Shown: piece after piece, positions 1-15,600 of the stretch | Position numbering within the stretch: position 1 is the stretch's first letter | How the letters are laid out: every line of letters starts with the position of its first letter | Origin: Sipunculus nudus | Lineage: Eukaryota; Annelida; Sipuncula; Golfingiida; Sipunculidae | Reading direction: 5' to 3' | DNA length: 64,000 bases | NCBI GenBank assembly: GCA_026874595.1 | Contig: CM049316.1 | Location: 24,823,839 to 24,887,838 of the forward strand | Notes under the pieces: generated by a model | The model's database searches: none | Told to the model about the DNA's origin: nothing | What the model saw: the letters and a program-made list of their open reading frames with translations, nothing else | Translations under genes and position numbers: made by a program

Positions 1-584
1 CAATGATTAAAGTGCACATTTAATTGTGTCCACAAAGTGATGTATTGCTATGAAAGTGTGGATGTTCTTCAGAGTGCTCATTAAAGATTTTAATTTGTTT
101 GACTTATAACTGGTTGTATCAGTTGTTACATGATACTGCTAAATAATCAAAATTTATATTGCTGATCCTTTATTTCAGTTCATAAAATTAAACATTCCCA
201 ACTCCAGTTTGCTCCTGGTATAATATATTGGGTGTTTGATCCTTGGATTAATTTTAACACATGTATTAGTTTCATAGCTGAGAATACTTTTCCTTTTTTC
301 CTGATACCATTAAAAAAAATATAAATATTCAAATTTTACCTGTTAGTGCTGTGGATTTAATTTTCACAGCATGTACACATTAGCATTTCATCTGTTAAAA
401 TCTGAAATTTGAAACTAATTGATCAAAAACTGTAGATTTTATTCAAGTTTCCAGGTACCAAGTCTTCATTTTTTACATCAGGTCAGTATAAATGCAGTGT
501 ACTGCACCTTCATAACACCTTCAGGTGTGACCTACTGCAACTGTGTCTGGGTCAGGCTGGGTCAGGCAGTAGTTACCAGAGAGC

Positions 585-677
585 CTCTCTTTCTCTCGCT
601 CTTTCTCTCTCTCTCTCTGGCAGTCCAGCTCTCTCTCTCTCTCTCTCTCTCCTCTGCTTTTCCTCTTTCTCTCTTCA

Positions 678-739
<62 letters not shown>
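585..739. repeat. CT microsatellite
   Basis: Interrupted CT run with a pure tract over the last about 55 bp. It creates long spurious frames rich in Leu-Ser or Arg-Glu on the two strands. Confidence 0.95.
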
Positions 740-741
<2 letters not shown>

Positions 742-2659
742 TTATTGCCTCCCTTCCTCCCTCCATCCCATTCTGTTGACAGGTACTATAAACTAGATGC
801 ATTAGCTATAAATGTTGATGCAATTTAGATATGTAAATCAACTAAAATATTCACAATCACATGTATGTTATACTGTAAATTTATAGTAACATTCGTAAAC
901 CTGGATAAAAATTATGTAATGAAAAAAAGGAATAAATGCAAATATTGTTAATTTTTTATTGGCTCAGTAGAATGGGGAAAAAATGATTTGCTTTGTTTCT
1001 CCATCTTTCTGCCTGTTTTAAATATTTAATGTTCATGAATATATTTTTTTATAAGCACTGTTGAATTAAATTTCATATCCTGTATGTATATGAAAAGGGG
1101 TTGTAACTCTCACCATCCCCTTCTTCATCCCACTGGGGCTTTGCTCCTTGGCACTGTGAACAAAAGTTCTATGGCTATAGCATGAAATTTAATAATTAAA
1201 GAAATTATCTACAGAGAGACAGAGGCGTTGTAACTCTGATCATAACACAACACCCCCCCCCCCCCCCCCATCAAGTCATTGCACCTGTGGAGTGGGGCTG
1301 TTTTGTCAACTGTAAACATATCATAAAATTGATAAAAAAGGTTTACCAAATAAATTGGATCTCATCAGACAAATGTGTAAACTGTTGAACTGTCAACAGC
1401 TTATCAAAAATGTAACCAATGGAAAGGTATGGTCAGATCTCAAATATTATTTGCAACATTTTCTTCAATCATATAAACCAACCATGGCCCAAATTACCTC
1501 TTCCTCTCAAACTTGATTTACATTTCATCATATTTTTAAGATTTTAACCTTCTAGGTGGTTCAGTACTGTTGACCATTTGTCCATAAGTACCTATGTACA
1601 TACCAGAAATTATGTCAATATTGTGTAATATGTAGACGTGAGGGTCATCAAAATAATGTACCTTGCCAAGACCGATCTTGTCAAGATATGTCATACAGTC
1701 AAAAATTCATAAATCCCCTCATCAGCATAGTTACTCATAACCTTGTATCTGTCAAAATGAAATCTTGCAATTTTCCATACACTATAGATCCTTCAACAAA
1801 TAGCCTTATCATCATTATACCATTGCTTAGTATACTGTCATTGCATTCATATTTGCTCAAATAAATTGTTTTTTCGACCCCTCCCAAATAAATAAAAAAT
1901 AAACCACTATATTTTACTCCATATTATTCCATCAGTCACATAAGTTCATATATCATTTACTCACATATTACATTACATTCCTTTATAAAAGCCCATCATG
2001 ACCATGATATTCATAAGCTTTTTCTACTCAATATAGTATAACAGTGGTGATACATTTATAGTCTAATCATGATCAGCTGAGCGCCGTGACCCATGGGTCC
2101 CTTGTTTAATCTACTACTTTATAGAATGCCCTTTCCTCTTGCAAGTTTTGGTGTTTGCAAAAAGTGTCAAATGCACAAGAAACCATTGCTTTTGGTATTT
2201 TGTTTTATTATTAACAATATGATTGATACAGGATATCAACATTAAATGTGACACAAAGTAATTGTGAAATGATTTTATGATAAGAGTCAACACAAACAGG
2301 TCTATTAAAAGACTGGAATAACCTGATTTTTAAACAAACTTTTTTCATACTGACCAATACTGACCAGTTATGGCAGTTATAATCATTATAGCCAATATTA
2401 CCTAGCACCTGATGTTTATCTGGTAATCTTTGTTTATACAAAACAATTTGCTCCACATTTTAAGTTATGAAATAGGAAGATGCAGTCAGGTCAAAGGCAC
2501 TTGGGTAAGTTATACATCTGATTACTTTAATGAAGGAATTACTTAGCTAATGAGCTTTCAAGTACACTTATATTATCATACCAATGAGTCTGTTAGAACC
2601 AAGTGCAGATATACAAAGGTAGAAATGCAGGCTGGCTGTTTGACCAATATTAAGGTGGA

Positions 2660-3059
2660 AGGGCCCCCACTGAGTTTCCTGTGGAAACTGTCTCCTATAA
2701 TTTCCTAATATATTGTCCATCATTTAGACCGTGATCTCCTATATTTTCCTCAGTTTTTTATTGCACAATCATGTTTCAAATAGAATTGTTATAAATGAGT
2801 AATTATTGTAATATAAGCCTACTTTTATTAACAACTTTTAGTACTTTTGTTGAACTGTCAATCAAAGTGATGTAGCCATACAAGTGCAGCCATCTAAACC
2901 AAATAACAGACCATTAAAAGGTCATGTTGATAATCCACTGAAACGACTTTTGCTAGGTAAAAACTCCTATTTATTTGACAGAAAATACCTTTAAATTCCT
3001 ATATTTTTGTTACAAGTGCTCAAATAAAATTCCTATATTTTTCCAGGAGTGGGAGCCCT
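2660..3059. mobile_element. Short TIR element (about 400 bp)
   Basis: Begins AGGGCCCCCACT and ends in the inverse AGTGGGAGCCCT. The interior is reiterated TCCTATATTTTT-like sequence. Downstream of LONP2. Confidence 0.55.
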
Positions 3060-3652
3060 GATGAGGGCCACAAAAAAAATAAACTGTAAATTCAGCTTAT
3101 AGGCAGGACCCGTCAAGAGTAAAATAGTTTAAGGGATTCAGGTGTTGTTCTTCATGACTGATACTTAAAATTTGGTTGTGATAGCATATTATGGCCCAAT
3201 CTCCTCTGAATATGCTTATCATTCACTATTATAAAATAATGAATTTCGAAATTTTGGAAAATTAAAAATATAAACTAACAGCAGGATATAAACTAATGTT
3301 TCCAAAACATCTGGATCAACAGGACAACCTCACAGTTCCTGACACAAATAAGCTGTATATGCCCTTTTTTCAAGAAAATAATGCCACACACTACAAAGGG
3401 ATTAATGAGATAATAATCGACCAGACTGAAGTGTTTTGCTGGTTATGTTCATAATAGAAGGCAAACCATCTTCAGCTTTAAGATAAACTGCTGAAATGAT
3501 CAATGTCACCTGTAGCCATCTGCAGCTTGACACCTTCATTAATTAAGTGATATATAATGATTACATGTAGCTTTGATGATTTCCTCAGGTATATGATGTA
3601 GCAGATGAGTTAGTGATATATGGATGAATCTTGATGGTGATGCTGGAGCCTG

Positions 3653-6600
3653 TCACAATTTGCTGGACACTGAGGGCTCAGCCCTGACTAGATCGGGAAA
3701 ACCTCCCTCAAACGCTGCACACAAGACGTCCTCCAACTTGTTGGCAAAGATGAAGCTCAAATCACTCTGGAAGAAGTAACGAGTGCAAAGATGACTATAC
3801 AGCAATAGTCTATTGTGACTAACAAATATCGGTACAGTATCCCAAAGAATTCACAAGACCTGAATCAGCTGTTAAATATAGAAATGATCTGATGAGGTTC
3901 TGATATGATACATTATAATTATAAACTGACTTATAATTTTAACCTCATTACCTAACAATATCTCATCAACACTATACAACATTATAAACTATAAATAAAT
4001 AAGAATCATCTTGCATGGGTGAAAACTTTAACCATCCACTAAGTCTTTCATAATTAGGGCCATGAAATATTTGTTAATTGGCCCATAACTGTAAACCGAC
4101 AATAAATGTGATATAACAACATGACAGCTTCATGCATGAACTAACCTTGACATTGGCTGGCACCTCATGCAGGTCTTTCTCGTTACGTTTTGGCAAGATC
4201 ACTCGGCTCAGCCCTGCTCTGTGTGCTGCCAGGATCTTCTCCTTTATTCCACCAACCTAAATTTAGACAAAACAAATTTTTCCCTCCGTTTCCAAAGGCG
4301 ATGTAGGATATATGAAATGACAGACAGTCAGGTCACCAGCATTATTTAAATTCCTCTCCGCATCTGATTCTCAATCAAAATCACTTGGTCCCCCAGTCCC
4401 TCTTTAGAATATTATTGCTCCAAATGTAATGTCCTCCCCATCATTCCCTTGGGTGGGAGAAAACAAATTCCTATCAATTTATTGTTCAGATTTGATATGT
4501 GAGATAAAGGCCATCCTCAGGATTAGAGGTTTGTGTGATTGATAATATATATATATATATATATCTTGACTATAAGAGTTGCATATGATAAGTAAAATAT
4601 ATTTTAAAGTCAATTACAAAGAGACTCACTGGTAGCACCAGCCCCTGGAGGGTGACCTCTCCCGTCATTGCTGTGTCTGAACGTACACAGCGTCCGGTAA
4701 AGAGAGACACAAGCACGGAGGTTATTGTGACTCCGGCAGATGGACCATCCTTGCTCACTGCGCCAGCTGGGAAGTGGATGTGGACATCAGTCTTGTTCAG
4801 CAGATCTATGTTCTGTTCTATCCCCAGCTAAAAAAAAAACAAGAATGCTATATGTGAACAACTCATGATAAAATAACATTGAAAAGACAACGAAGAAGCA
4901 TGTGAGCTTCAATAGCTTGTGTGTAAATAAATAAGTTTAGTTTATTCCAAAGGGGTAATTTATCTTCCCAAAGGCATTAACAAGTCTTGTCCAACTAACT
5001 GTAAATAAAATGAAGATGGGATAAAACTTGGGAGTATAAACTGAAATGTTGTCACTGGAAAGAAATCATCTTAGTTCAGTATTATAGAAAATCTAGAATT
5101 TTTAAAGTAGGTAACTTTCACAAAACACGTATTAAAAAAAAAATATACTCTACCACTGACCTATTTATCTAAGACTCTGGAAATATGGACATCAGTGGCT
5201 AGGCTGTTCTTTCGTAAAATAAACTCTATTCTGTGCATCATATATATAGTAGAAAAAGGTTCAGATGTGCAAAGATGAGCTCAGAGAGGCTCTCATGAAG
5301 TCAGACAGAAAAACTTCCCTTGTAAGTTATAATTCTGCTCAACAGACTGCTTTAGTAACATTCAACAATGTGCAAAGGTCAATGCTGGTATACCATTAAG
5401 AATTTCTGTATTTTCTTTAAAAATATCGCCTGGTTGATACAAGTGTATATAACAACATAAGAGGTTACCTGTTTGGAGTGAGTCTTGACCCAGTTTAATG
5501 CTAATGTAGCTGATTCTTTCATGACATCACCAAGTTGACCAGTTAAAGTTAGCTTTCCTTCACCATCCATCCTGGTGGCTTCTACAAACATTATCTCTCC
5601 ACCCATCATTGTCCACGCCAGTCCAATAGCGACACCAGGCTGCCAAGGACGATCAGCACTCTCACTCTCATACATCGGAGGCTGAAAAGAAAGTATATTA
5701 TATACAATATGTTAATATTTTACAATTGTATGACATGTCTTACAAGCTAATAGCCAAATCAGGAAGCCAGGGCTTGTCAACAGCAATCTAACTTTCATAT
5801 ATTAAGAGAGAAAAGGTTACACTCCCTTTAATAATCTGATCTTTTTTATCTGCAAGTACACTGGTTCTTAGCAATTGAAGTGTCATGTATTTGTTAGTTT
5901 ATCTGTATGTATTAATTTCTCTCATCTGGAACATCCTGTGATACAAGAGCAAAACACACTCAACCAAGAAACTAAACATACAAATAAAATTGATATTCAT
6001 TTAGTTTTTATAAAACTGGCCTTTTCATATTCTTTTATCAAGCTTTCTGCAATCAAAACTGTATAAATATCCAATTAGATCCACTGAGCATATTTAAAAT
6101 AAAGCTATTTTATAAATATCGTATTCTCAAGTTATCTAATGATCATATCATAATTTTTATGTGAAGTATCTATATTATAACTGACAGTAGTTACTCAAGA
6201 CTTTATTTTGCATCTCCTCTGTGGATAATCCTTGGATATGCAAATCCTCAAATATGCATGTTTTAGGGCTTGAACTGTCGGGAATGATGCAAAGTGAGTC
6301 CTAAGGCCAAAAAAAATTAAAGGTATGGTTCTCAGGCACCGCCCACATCAATTTTAAACCCTGCATCAAAAATTCTTATTTTGATTTTCAATAATAACTT
6401 TCCAATTTTGAGCTGCTGCCGCTCCGACATTTCTTTCAAGAAGATAAAACCATACAATTTCCTTTGTTTTGTAGTGCCTTTACTTATTTAGCAAAATAAA
6501 ACTGTTATTTTCATGCTTTTCCCTTATCATTTGACATTTTTATCGAAACATACAAAAAAATTTAAAATAAAAAAAGCGCCCGCCCACATTGATTTCTGAA

Positions 6601-9600
6601 AAAAGGGCCTGAGAACCATACCTTTTTTTTATTTTCGCCTAAGAGGGGTGATTTTTCTGTATTTTCACCTAAATCCTAAGGTATTTCACTCACTTTTTTA
6701 GCAGTGCCACCTGGTGGTAACAACGTGCATCAAGGAAGACAGCAGTTTGTTACTCTGAGTCAGGGCCTCAGGCCCTGTCATAGAGTTCGACATCACAAAA
6801 TGTTCAGTTCTTGTGACAAACATAAGTTTATTATATTGATAATATATGTGGTAAGTAGAGTTTGAAATAAATTTTTGTTATATCTGTTGCCTATTAATTT
6901 ACAAATATCTTTGGGTATGTTATACCTCTGTATTTCTATTGCCTGCACAACAAAATGTCTACCTGTCACAGGTGTGCTGTTGTGTGTTCTACTGATATTA
7001 AAATGGTCTAGCCAGTCTTTGTTGTGTGATAGCACTGTCTCTCATATTTCTGATGGAGCTAAGCTGGTCTTCCAGTGCAAATAATGAATGGATCAGAAAA
7101 GCTAGTATAACATAAAGCAGACAATTAATGTTTAACTGTACTAACCCCTAAAATATCTTCAACAGCAGCTTCATCCACTACAATGGGCATCTCTGGAGGA
7201 TGGGCAAGTTCTGTTGCAAGTTCTGCCTGAGGTAGAGGGATCTCCTCATTCTCAACCTTACGTTTGGCAGGTCCCTTGTTCTTGTTTGCCTTCTGTCTTG
7301 TCATATGCTGAGCTACCTTCACAGCGACCGCTCGGCAAATAGCACCAATCCTCCTCTCCAAGGTCCTCACCCCTGCCTCTTTAGTGTACTTGGCCACTGC
7401 AAAGTAAACATTCATATTCCTACCAGGTATGTACCGGTATTTTTATCTAACATTTGATTTCATTTGACTGTTTGACAAATCATGTTACTTTTATTGTGCA
7501 TCACATAAGATAAAATTGATTCTGATGTTTAAGAATATATATGAAAGAAAACATTATGCTTTCCCTCATTTAATAGGTTCATGAGGTTATTTTTGTATCC
7601 AAATATGGATAAATTTTGGTTGTGCTGGGGGGGGGGGGGGGGGCAGAATTCTTAGGTCACCTACTGTGCAAAACCATTAACAAGATATTTTCTTCCTGTC
7701 TTACTGTGTTAGTACTAGATTTTGAAAACAACTGGTTTTTCATAAACTGACCTTTGGCCAGGGTAATAGTTACATGTGACACATCACACCTTATATTTAA
7801 AAGGTGTCTCCTCGACTTTATTGCCAATGTCTTACACTCTATAGCCTATTCCATAATACTGCTCAGCTGCGTGTGACCAGGGATACTTACCAGGATTGCT
7901 CCATGATTCTAGACCTCTAGTACATTATTTTAATCAATGTACTCTGAGAGTGATTTTTATGCTACTATCATGGCATCAACAGAGGATAAGACAATCACAT
8001 TATTACAAATCATATTATTTTTCAAACAGCGACATCCTGTCAGTGCTATGCTGAAATATTAGCATTGCAATACCACTGTCCATATCAAATTTAATATTAA
8101 TATATTATAACAACAAATAACATTAGTAATCATTCCAATAATCTCGCATGGTGTATCAAGGTTGATATAAATAAACTGACTGTGTTATAGGACCAATCCA
8201 ACTATGGCTCAGACACTTACGGTTGGTTCATGGCACTTCAGGAAGGTGAAGAGTCAATGATGGAAAGTAAACAGTTGATGGAAAGTAAAGAATAAATTAT
8301 GATTATGCAAGCAAAGTAGTATTTATACACACTGTGTACAGTAAAACTTCACCTAACAACTACATCTGTTTAGCACCACCTCATAACTAGAATACGGGTA
8401 GTCGACAAGCGACTACGTGTATCCACCTAAATCAGAGTGGAACGGGTGAAGTGAGGCATGGATTGAGTGCCAAGGGAAAATTGAGTGTTGCATATTAGCA
8501 TGGATGTCTGCAGCCAAATTGTGTATGTAGGTTGCCCCCCATACCACAAAATCCAGAAAGCTGTCCAAGTTGTATACATATGCAAAATTTAAGGCAGATA
8601 AGTCAAACCACTACATGTATATGAGTGATTTTAGCCCGTGGCAGACAAACAGATGGACGCTGAGCAAAAATGGTTGCAGGTGACGCCACCAGTTTTGCGT
8701 ATGATAAAGAGCTATGTGAGAACTATACACATGCAACAGTTTGGCCTAATCGGTCAAACGGTTCCCAAGATATGAGCTTGGATGTCTGCTGCATAAACTA
8801 GAATGCAGGTGGCGCCACCTGTCATAAAATCAAGAGAGCTGTCGGGGATGTATAAACCTGCAAAATTTTTGGCAGATATGTCAAACCACTGCCGAGATAT
8901 GAGTGATTTTATCCCATGGCAGACAGGAGCTGTGCAAAAATGGCTGCAGGTGGCGCCACCAGTTTTCCGTATGATGAAGAGATATGTGAGATCTATACTC
9001 ATGCAAAATTTTGGCCCAATCGGTCAAACGGTTCCTGAGATATGAGCTTGGATGTCTGCAGTGTAAACGTGAATGTAGGTGGCGCCACCTGTCATAAAAT
9101 CAGAAAAGCTATCCAGGATGTTTACACATGCCGCATTTCAGGTGAATTAGTCTAGTCACTGCAGAGATATGAGTGATTTTAACCCAAGGCAGAGGAACAG
9201 ATGGACACTGTGCAAACATGGTTGCAGGTGGCGCCACCATTTTTTGTGTATGTTATAAAGCTCTCCAAGGGCTATAATTGTGCAAAAAAATTTTCCAGAT
9301 CGGTCAAACGGTTCCCAAGATATGAGCTTGGATGTCTGCAGTGTAAACGTGAATGTAGGTGGCGCCACTTGTCATAAAAAAAGAAAAGCTATCCAGGATG
9401 TGTACGCATGCCGCATTTCAGGTGAATTAGTCAAGTCACTGCAGAGATATGAGTGATTTTAACCCAAGGCAGACGAACAGATGGACACTGTGCAAACATG
9501 GTTGCAGTGGTGCCACCATTTTTTGTGTATGTTATAAAGCTCTCCAAGGGCTACATTTGTGCAAAAAAAATTTCCTGATCGGTCAAACGGTTACCGAGAT

Positions 9601-12600
9601 ATGAGCTTGGATGTCTGCAGCGTAAACGTGAATGTAGGTGGCGTCACCTGTCATAAAATCAGAAAAGCTATCCGGGATGTGTACGCATGCCGAATTTCAG
9701 GTGAATTAGTCAAGTCACTGCAGAGATATGAGTGATTTTAACCCAAGGCAGACGAACAGATGGACACTGTGCAAACATGGTTGCAGGTGGCGCCACCATT
9801 TTTTGTGTATGTTATAAAGCTCTCCAAGGGCTACATTTGTGTAAAAAATTTTCCTGATCGGTCAAACAGTTCCCGAGATATGTGGGTTTATGTGTGGAAA
9901 CAGACGCACAAACGGACACAGAGCGCAGAGGAAAGGTCAGAGGTAAAAAAAAAATCGGGGCGCAGCAGTTCACATGTGACCCGAACATAATCCCGGGTAT
10001 CGTAAAATTCCGCCCAGCGGTTACGGAGGAGTTCTCCGGACACCTACGCGGCCGCGGCGGCGTGCAGCTGAAAATACAATAATGACCTGCTGTTTACAGT
10101 CCTAATTAATTTTTATTCTTTATGTAAGACCTCGTTTAGCTGACCACCTTGTAAGTGAGACCACTTTATTGGATCCAATTGGTCATATCGTATAATGATT
10201 TCCTATGATTATTATGTATTAAGGCCTGTGTTACCTATAAGTTTGATTGAGTCATCATGGATCTGGAGCTGCTCCATAGTCAAGCCATGTTCTTTTAACT
10301 GTTTTGGCACCAGGTGGCGCACTGCAATGTGGAACTTCTCTTCCTGTGTGTATCCAGGCACATGAATGATCTCCATACGATCCTGAAGGGCTGCTGGTAT
10401 CGTGGCCATGCTATTGGCTGTTGCTATGAACAACACTTGCGACAGATCGAAAGGCGTATTCAAATAACTGACAATGGTTAAGGTTTATATGTTTAAAGAT
10501 TTTTTTTGTACACAAATTTCATATATGTTGTTACTACATTGATTTTTCTATAATAAATATATCACCTGTAAGTGTTCTCTTTTCCTTTTGATGGCTTAAA
10601 AATAGATGTCAAACTGTCATCGTTCTTTCCTGATAAAATATAGGCTAATACAGACATATATAGGTATAATTCCAAAGTATACCCCAAATAAAAAAGAAAA
10701 CATCACCACTGAAAATTTTCATACTATTCAGGGACAACTGTAATCAGTTACCTGTAACTAAATAACAAACAAATCATGTAAAGTTCAACAGGAGTATAAT
10801 TTTTAAATAATACTGTGGTTGCCTTTTTGTTCGCGAGGGTTTTAATTTTGCGATATTAGCGAATGGGAAATAATCGCGAAAATGAAACCCTCGGGAATAA
10901 TTGGCCAGTTGAGTATGTTCTTGTTCAGTGAAACCAATACTTGTATGTTAATAGTTTAGAACAGTGAACAATTTAACAATTAATTTAATAATTAAATTCA
11001 AGCAGGTATAGGGTAAACGTACCCTTGAATTTGAACTACACTACCTGTTCTGTGTGTATGGGACCATCCTTATATAAGTAGAATAGCACAAACTCATGAA
11101 TTATTCTCATTTTATAATACACACAGGTATGGCTTTACCTAAGATTTGATATAGTTTCTGGTGAAATCGCGAAAATGAAACCCTCGCGAAACATTCAAAA
11201 TTGAGAAATCGCGAAATTTCAGCCTCGTGAATATAAAGCCAACCACAGTAACCTTCTAGCAAATATCAACAGTTTTTGTTTCCAGGCTTTCATATGATAC
11301 AAAACCATCAAATAGACCCCCCCCCCCCCCAAAAAAAAAAGAAAACATTTTTTTTTGGTAATTACCTCCATTTTGTAATGCTCGCTTTACTAATTATGTA
11401 CATCTGCAGGATTCCATTCAGGTTTTGGACAACATGGCACAGCAACCGAACACGCTAAATCTCTTATATCGTGGTGTTAACCAGACCTGGTGACCACTAC
11501 ACCTGTGGACTCTGGATGTGTAACCATCCCAATGGCTGGCTGATACAACCAACGAATCCCAAAAAAGGTGCACTCATTTGTGACAGTCTTTGGAACAGCC
11601 TTCCCATTAAGCGCTCACCCTGGGAGGGGACTGACAACTGCCTCAACTGAGATTATAACTCACAATCTCTAAAGCTTCGAGTCCTGTGCTTTTTCTTTAG
11701 ACCACAGAAGCTATCATCGTATGTGTGATAAAAAATAGCTTAAAAAGCTTAAATCCAAGTACTTGCATTGTCCTGAAATTCTATCAGTCATAATATCAGT
11801 GGATGGTTGACTATGACAAAGTGAAATCTGTTTTCAGATCATTTCACTAATCTGCCATATACTTGGTGGTACTGACTACATGTATCACCATAGATACAGG
11901 ATTAGAAACATCTTTTAAGGTTAAGGATACTGATCAGTGAAGCTGTTATTCTGTTCTGGGTCCAGGACCTCAAGCAGAGCAGCAGCGGGATCACCCTGAA
12001 GGCTTTTACCCTGAAAATATAATCAGCAGCCGTCTCAAGTACACTAATTACTGACACGCAGACTTTGATCTCTGATCCTATATTGGAGTCAACTATTTAA
12101 ATGAATATTCATTTCTATTGTGTGATGGATAATAAAAGTGTACTGAAAAAAAAAATGATATTACACCTTGGTATTACTAGAAAATTTGGCAAATATCCTG
12201 ACTGATTTTTAATTTTATAAAACATATAACACAAGGGATTTTGTATCAATGACTTTTTTTCGATGAACCAATATTCTAGCTCTTTCTCTTAATATTTTAA
12301 CTGAAATTTCTTGAATTCTGGCTTGTGATACCAAGGTTTCCCATGCATGATATCCTGCTTGGTCCACAATATATGTAGTTCTAATAGTAGCCTGTGATAG
12401 CTCGTTTGTGAATTAATGTTAAATTTCTCAAGATTTTTGGGAAAATATGGAAAAAGGACCCCCATTATGACACACTTGGCATCATTTCTGAGGTATGGCC
12501 ACAGAGCAGTTCTGTGACAAAGGTTAAGTGCCACCACCATTATTTATAATAAAGATTATAATATATATCAAATAAAATATATATTCATATACCCACCAGC

Positions 12601-15600
12601 TTATCTACTTCATCAAGCAGAAATACAGGGTTGTTGACTCCCACAAGCTTCAGGCCTTGGATGATTCTACCAGGCATGGAGCCAATGTATGTCCTACGAT
12701 GACCCCTGACATCCGACTGGTCACACACACCACCCAGGGCTATCCTGAAGAGATAATGTCAATGTACTGTACTTTTCTATCTTTCAAGGGTGCACAGCAT
12801 TACCTCACCAATGTCAGTCTCTTGTAGGTGTACATCTTCAATACCAGCAATAGACAGGTTAAGGATGAGCAACATTTCCCTGCAGTTAATTTCATTAAGT
12901 TAAAGTGAGCTGACTTGTGTAAACTGGAGGACCTTACAACCCATGTGACTGAACTGACTAGGAATCATTCCCAATAATTTGGGCTATGCTAGTCCTGTTT
13001 ATAAATCTGGTTGCATGGCAGGCCCTCCATTTCATACATTTTAATATAGGCCAGAACATTGAGAATAATTTTTTTCCCTTTCTCTTAACAGTCCTTGGCA
13101 CAAAGAATATATGTAAGGGAGTTGCCTTCACCTCGTGCCAAGAGGCAAGTGCGGGAGCAAGGAGTTCACCAAGGAGCCTACATCATTTTGCAAGTAAAAG
13201 AGCGTTCACCAGCCTTACATCATTGGATTTAGCTTACTGACTTGGTGACACCTGTTTGAGTGTGAGTAACCACTTTCACCTTAATGTAATCTAACTGTAA
13301 AGATTACACAGAGAATGAAACACAAATGAATCCAAGTGAGCATACAAGCCTTTATCAGCAACTTGCTAACCTGTGGAACTCCCTTCCCATGGTCCTGGCA
13401 ATGGATCGGCCAACACTTGTCTTCCCAACTCCTGGTGGACCAACAAAACATAAGATGGGGCCTTTCAGAGTGTTCTTGATCTGTCTAACTGCCAGGTACT
13501 CTATCACTCGCTTCTTCAGTTTGTCCAAGCCATAGTGGTCTTCATCAAGGTCAAGTCTGAAGATAAAATGTGATAGGTAAATCAAACACATTCCTCATTT
13601 CTTATATAAAGATCATCAAATTAACCAGCTGCACTTATCTTTGTCCACCTCTATTTTTTGATACAGATGATTTGCAAAATATCTTAAATATTTTGTAGGG
13701 ATATTATCACACAAATAAGAACAAACAGGAAATATGAATAAGTCAGGTTTTAACTCTTTCATATAAATAAAAGTGATAAAAAGGTATAACATATTATAAT
13801 ATGACACCTTACCATCTTACTTTACATATACATTAATCTAAGTTTATATTAAAATGTGTTTATATTTAACTGACTCTCAAAAGCATTTACTCACCTGGCT
13901 TGTTCAATGTCCAGATGATCAGTACTGGATTTTGACCAAGGCAACTCAACCATCAATTCAAGGTAGTTCCTATATAAATGAAAAATAATTGAATTATTCA
14001 AGATAGCTCCAACAAAGCACAGAATACAAGATACTAGATACTCCAACAGGGTCACTGAACTAACTAATTAATAATCACACAATGTGAACTGTTACCATTT
14101 ATTACATGCTTTTAAATACACACTCTCTAAGAACACTAATAAAGTCAAATGCATAACCTGGACAAAGTGTTCTCAAAAGAACAGGGCTGAAAACAAGAAC
14201 ATGGCATGCAGCACTCTTTTTATTTTTTTATCTCCTGCACAAACAAACCTTTAGACTATTTATTTTACATGGATTGTACATATACTTATTCCAGCTTATA
14301 CATGGATTGTACATATACTTATTCCAGCTTATACTTGGATTGTACATATACTTATTCCAGCTTATACTAGTCACTCTCCATGGCTCAGGTAATAGCAATC
14401 ATTAGTGCCTAGAGGTGGAGGAATCTTAAGATGCTTGAGAAAACCAACGGCCTTGGACTGGCCACTACAGTCCTCACTCTTAGCCATGCCCAGGTCACCA
14501 GCAGAGAGAGCCAACCGTTTTACCCCTCCACTGTTCAGACTATATCTACATTACAGAGATAAGTTATGGAAAGCTACCTGATCATGGCATGCTCTGGCAT
14601 CTGCTGTGGCATCTTCTTCAGCCTCTTCAGTTCTTTCATTGCTGCATTTTCTGCCTGCTCTGGCATTTTGGCTGCCCTGAGATGAAATTAAAATAAAACT
14701 AGAATACGGGTAGTCGACAAGCGACTATGTGTATCCGCCAAAATCAGAGAAGGATGGGTGAAGTGAGGCATGGATTGAGTGGCAAGGGAAAATAGAGTTA
14801 CATGTGTTACATATTAGAATGGATCTCTGCCACATAAACATGATTGTAGGTGGCGCCACCTGTTATTTGAACGAGAAACTATTCAAGATGTTTACACATG
14901 CAAAATTTCAGGTAATTTGGTCAAACCACTGCAGAGATATGAGTGATTTTAACCCAAGGCAGACAAACAGATGGACGCTGTGCGAAAATGGCTGCAGGTG
15001 GCGCCACCATTTCTGTGTATGTTATAAAGCTATCCAAGGGCTACATTTGTGTAAAAATTTTTTCTTGATTGGTCGAAAGGTTCCCCTGAGATATGAGCTT
15101 GGGTGTCTGCAGCGTGAACGTGAAGGTAGGGGGCGCCACCTGTCATAAAATCAAGAAAGCTATCTAGGATGTATATGCATGCTGAATGTCAGGTGAATTA
15201 GTCAAACCACTGCAGAGACATGAGTGATTTTATCCCAAGGCAGACAAACAGATGGACGCTGTGCAAAAATGGCTGCAGGTGACGCCATCATTTTTTGTGT
15301 ATGTTATAAAGCTATCCAAGGGCTACATTTGTGTAAAATTTCTTTCCTGGTCGGTCAAATGGTTACCGAGATATGAGCTTGGATGTCTGCAGCGTAAACA
15401 TGAATGTAGGTGGCGCCACCTGTCATAAAATCAAGAAAGCTATCTAGGATGTATACGCATGCCGAATTTTAGGTGAATTAGTCAAACCACTGCAGAGATA
15501 TGAGTGATTTTAACCCAAGGCAGATGAACAGATGGACACTGTGCAAACATGGTTGCAAGTGGCGCCACCTTTTTTGTGTATGTTATAAAGCTATCCGAGG

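Larger units (their letters stand above)
1..3652. other. Intergenic region downstream of LONP2
   Basis: No gene seen. Holds a decayed repeat (about 240-480), the CT microsatellite, a C17 run, repeat-like sequence at 1560-2110 (including GTGACCCATGGGTCCCTTGT, shared with about 35350), the TIR element at 2660-3059, and at its right edge the LONP2 3' UTR, whose end I cannot fix. Confidence 0.7.

Noticed and set aside
419-802. Open frames on both strands over the CT microsatellite
   Set aside because: Leu-Ser and Arg-Glu runs are produced by the dinucleotide repeat; no codon bias, splice context or conserved motif.
8803-9990. Several 60-115 codon frames within the Helentron-like repeats (also at 14804-15758 and 37254-37761)
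   Set aside because: They follow the tandem units and their palindromes, exist on both strands and stop at unit variants; repeat artefacts.
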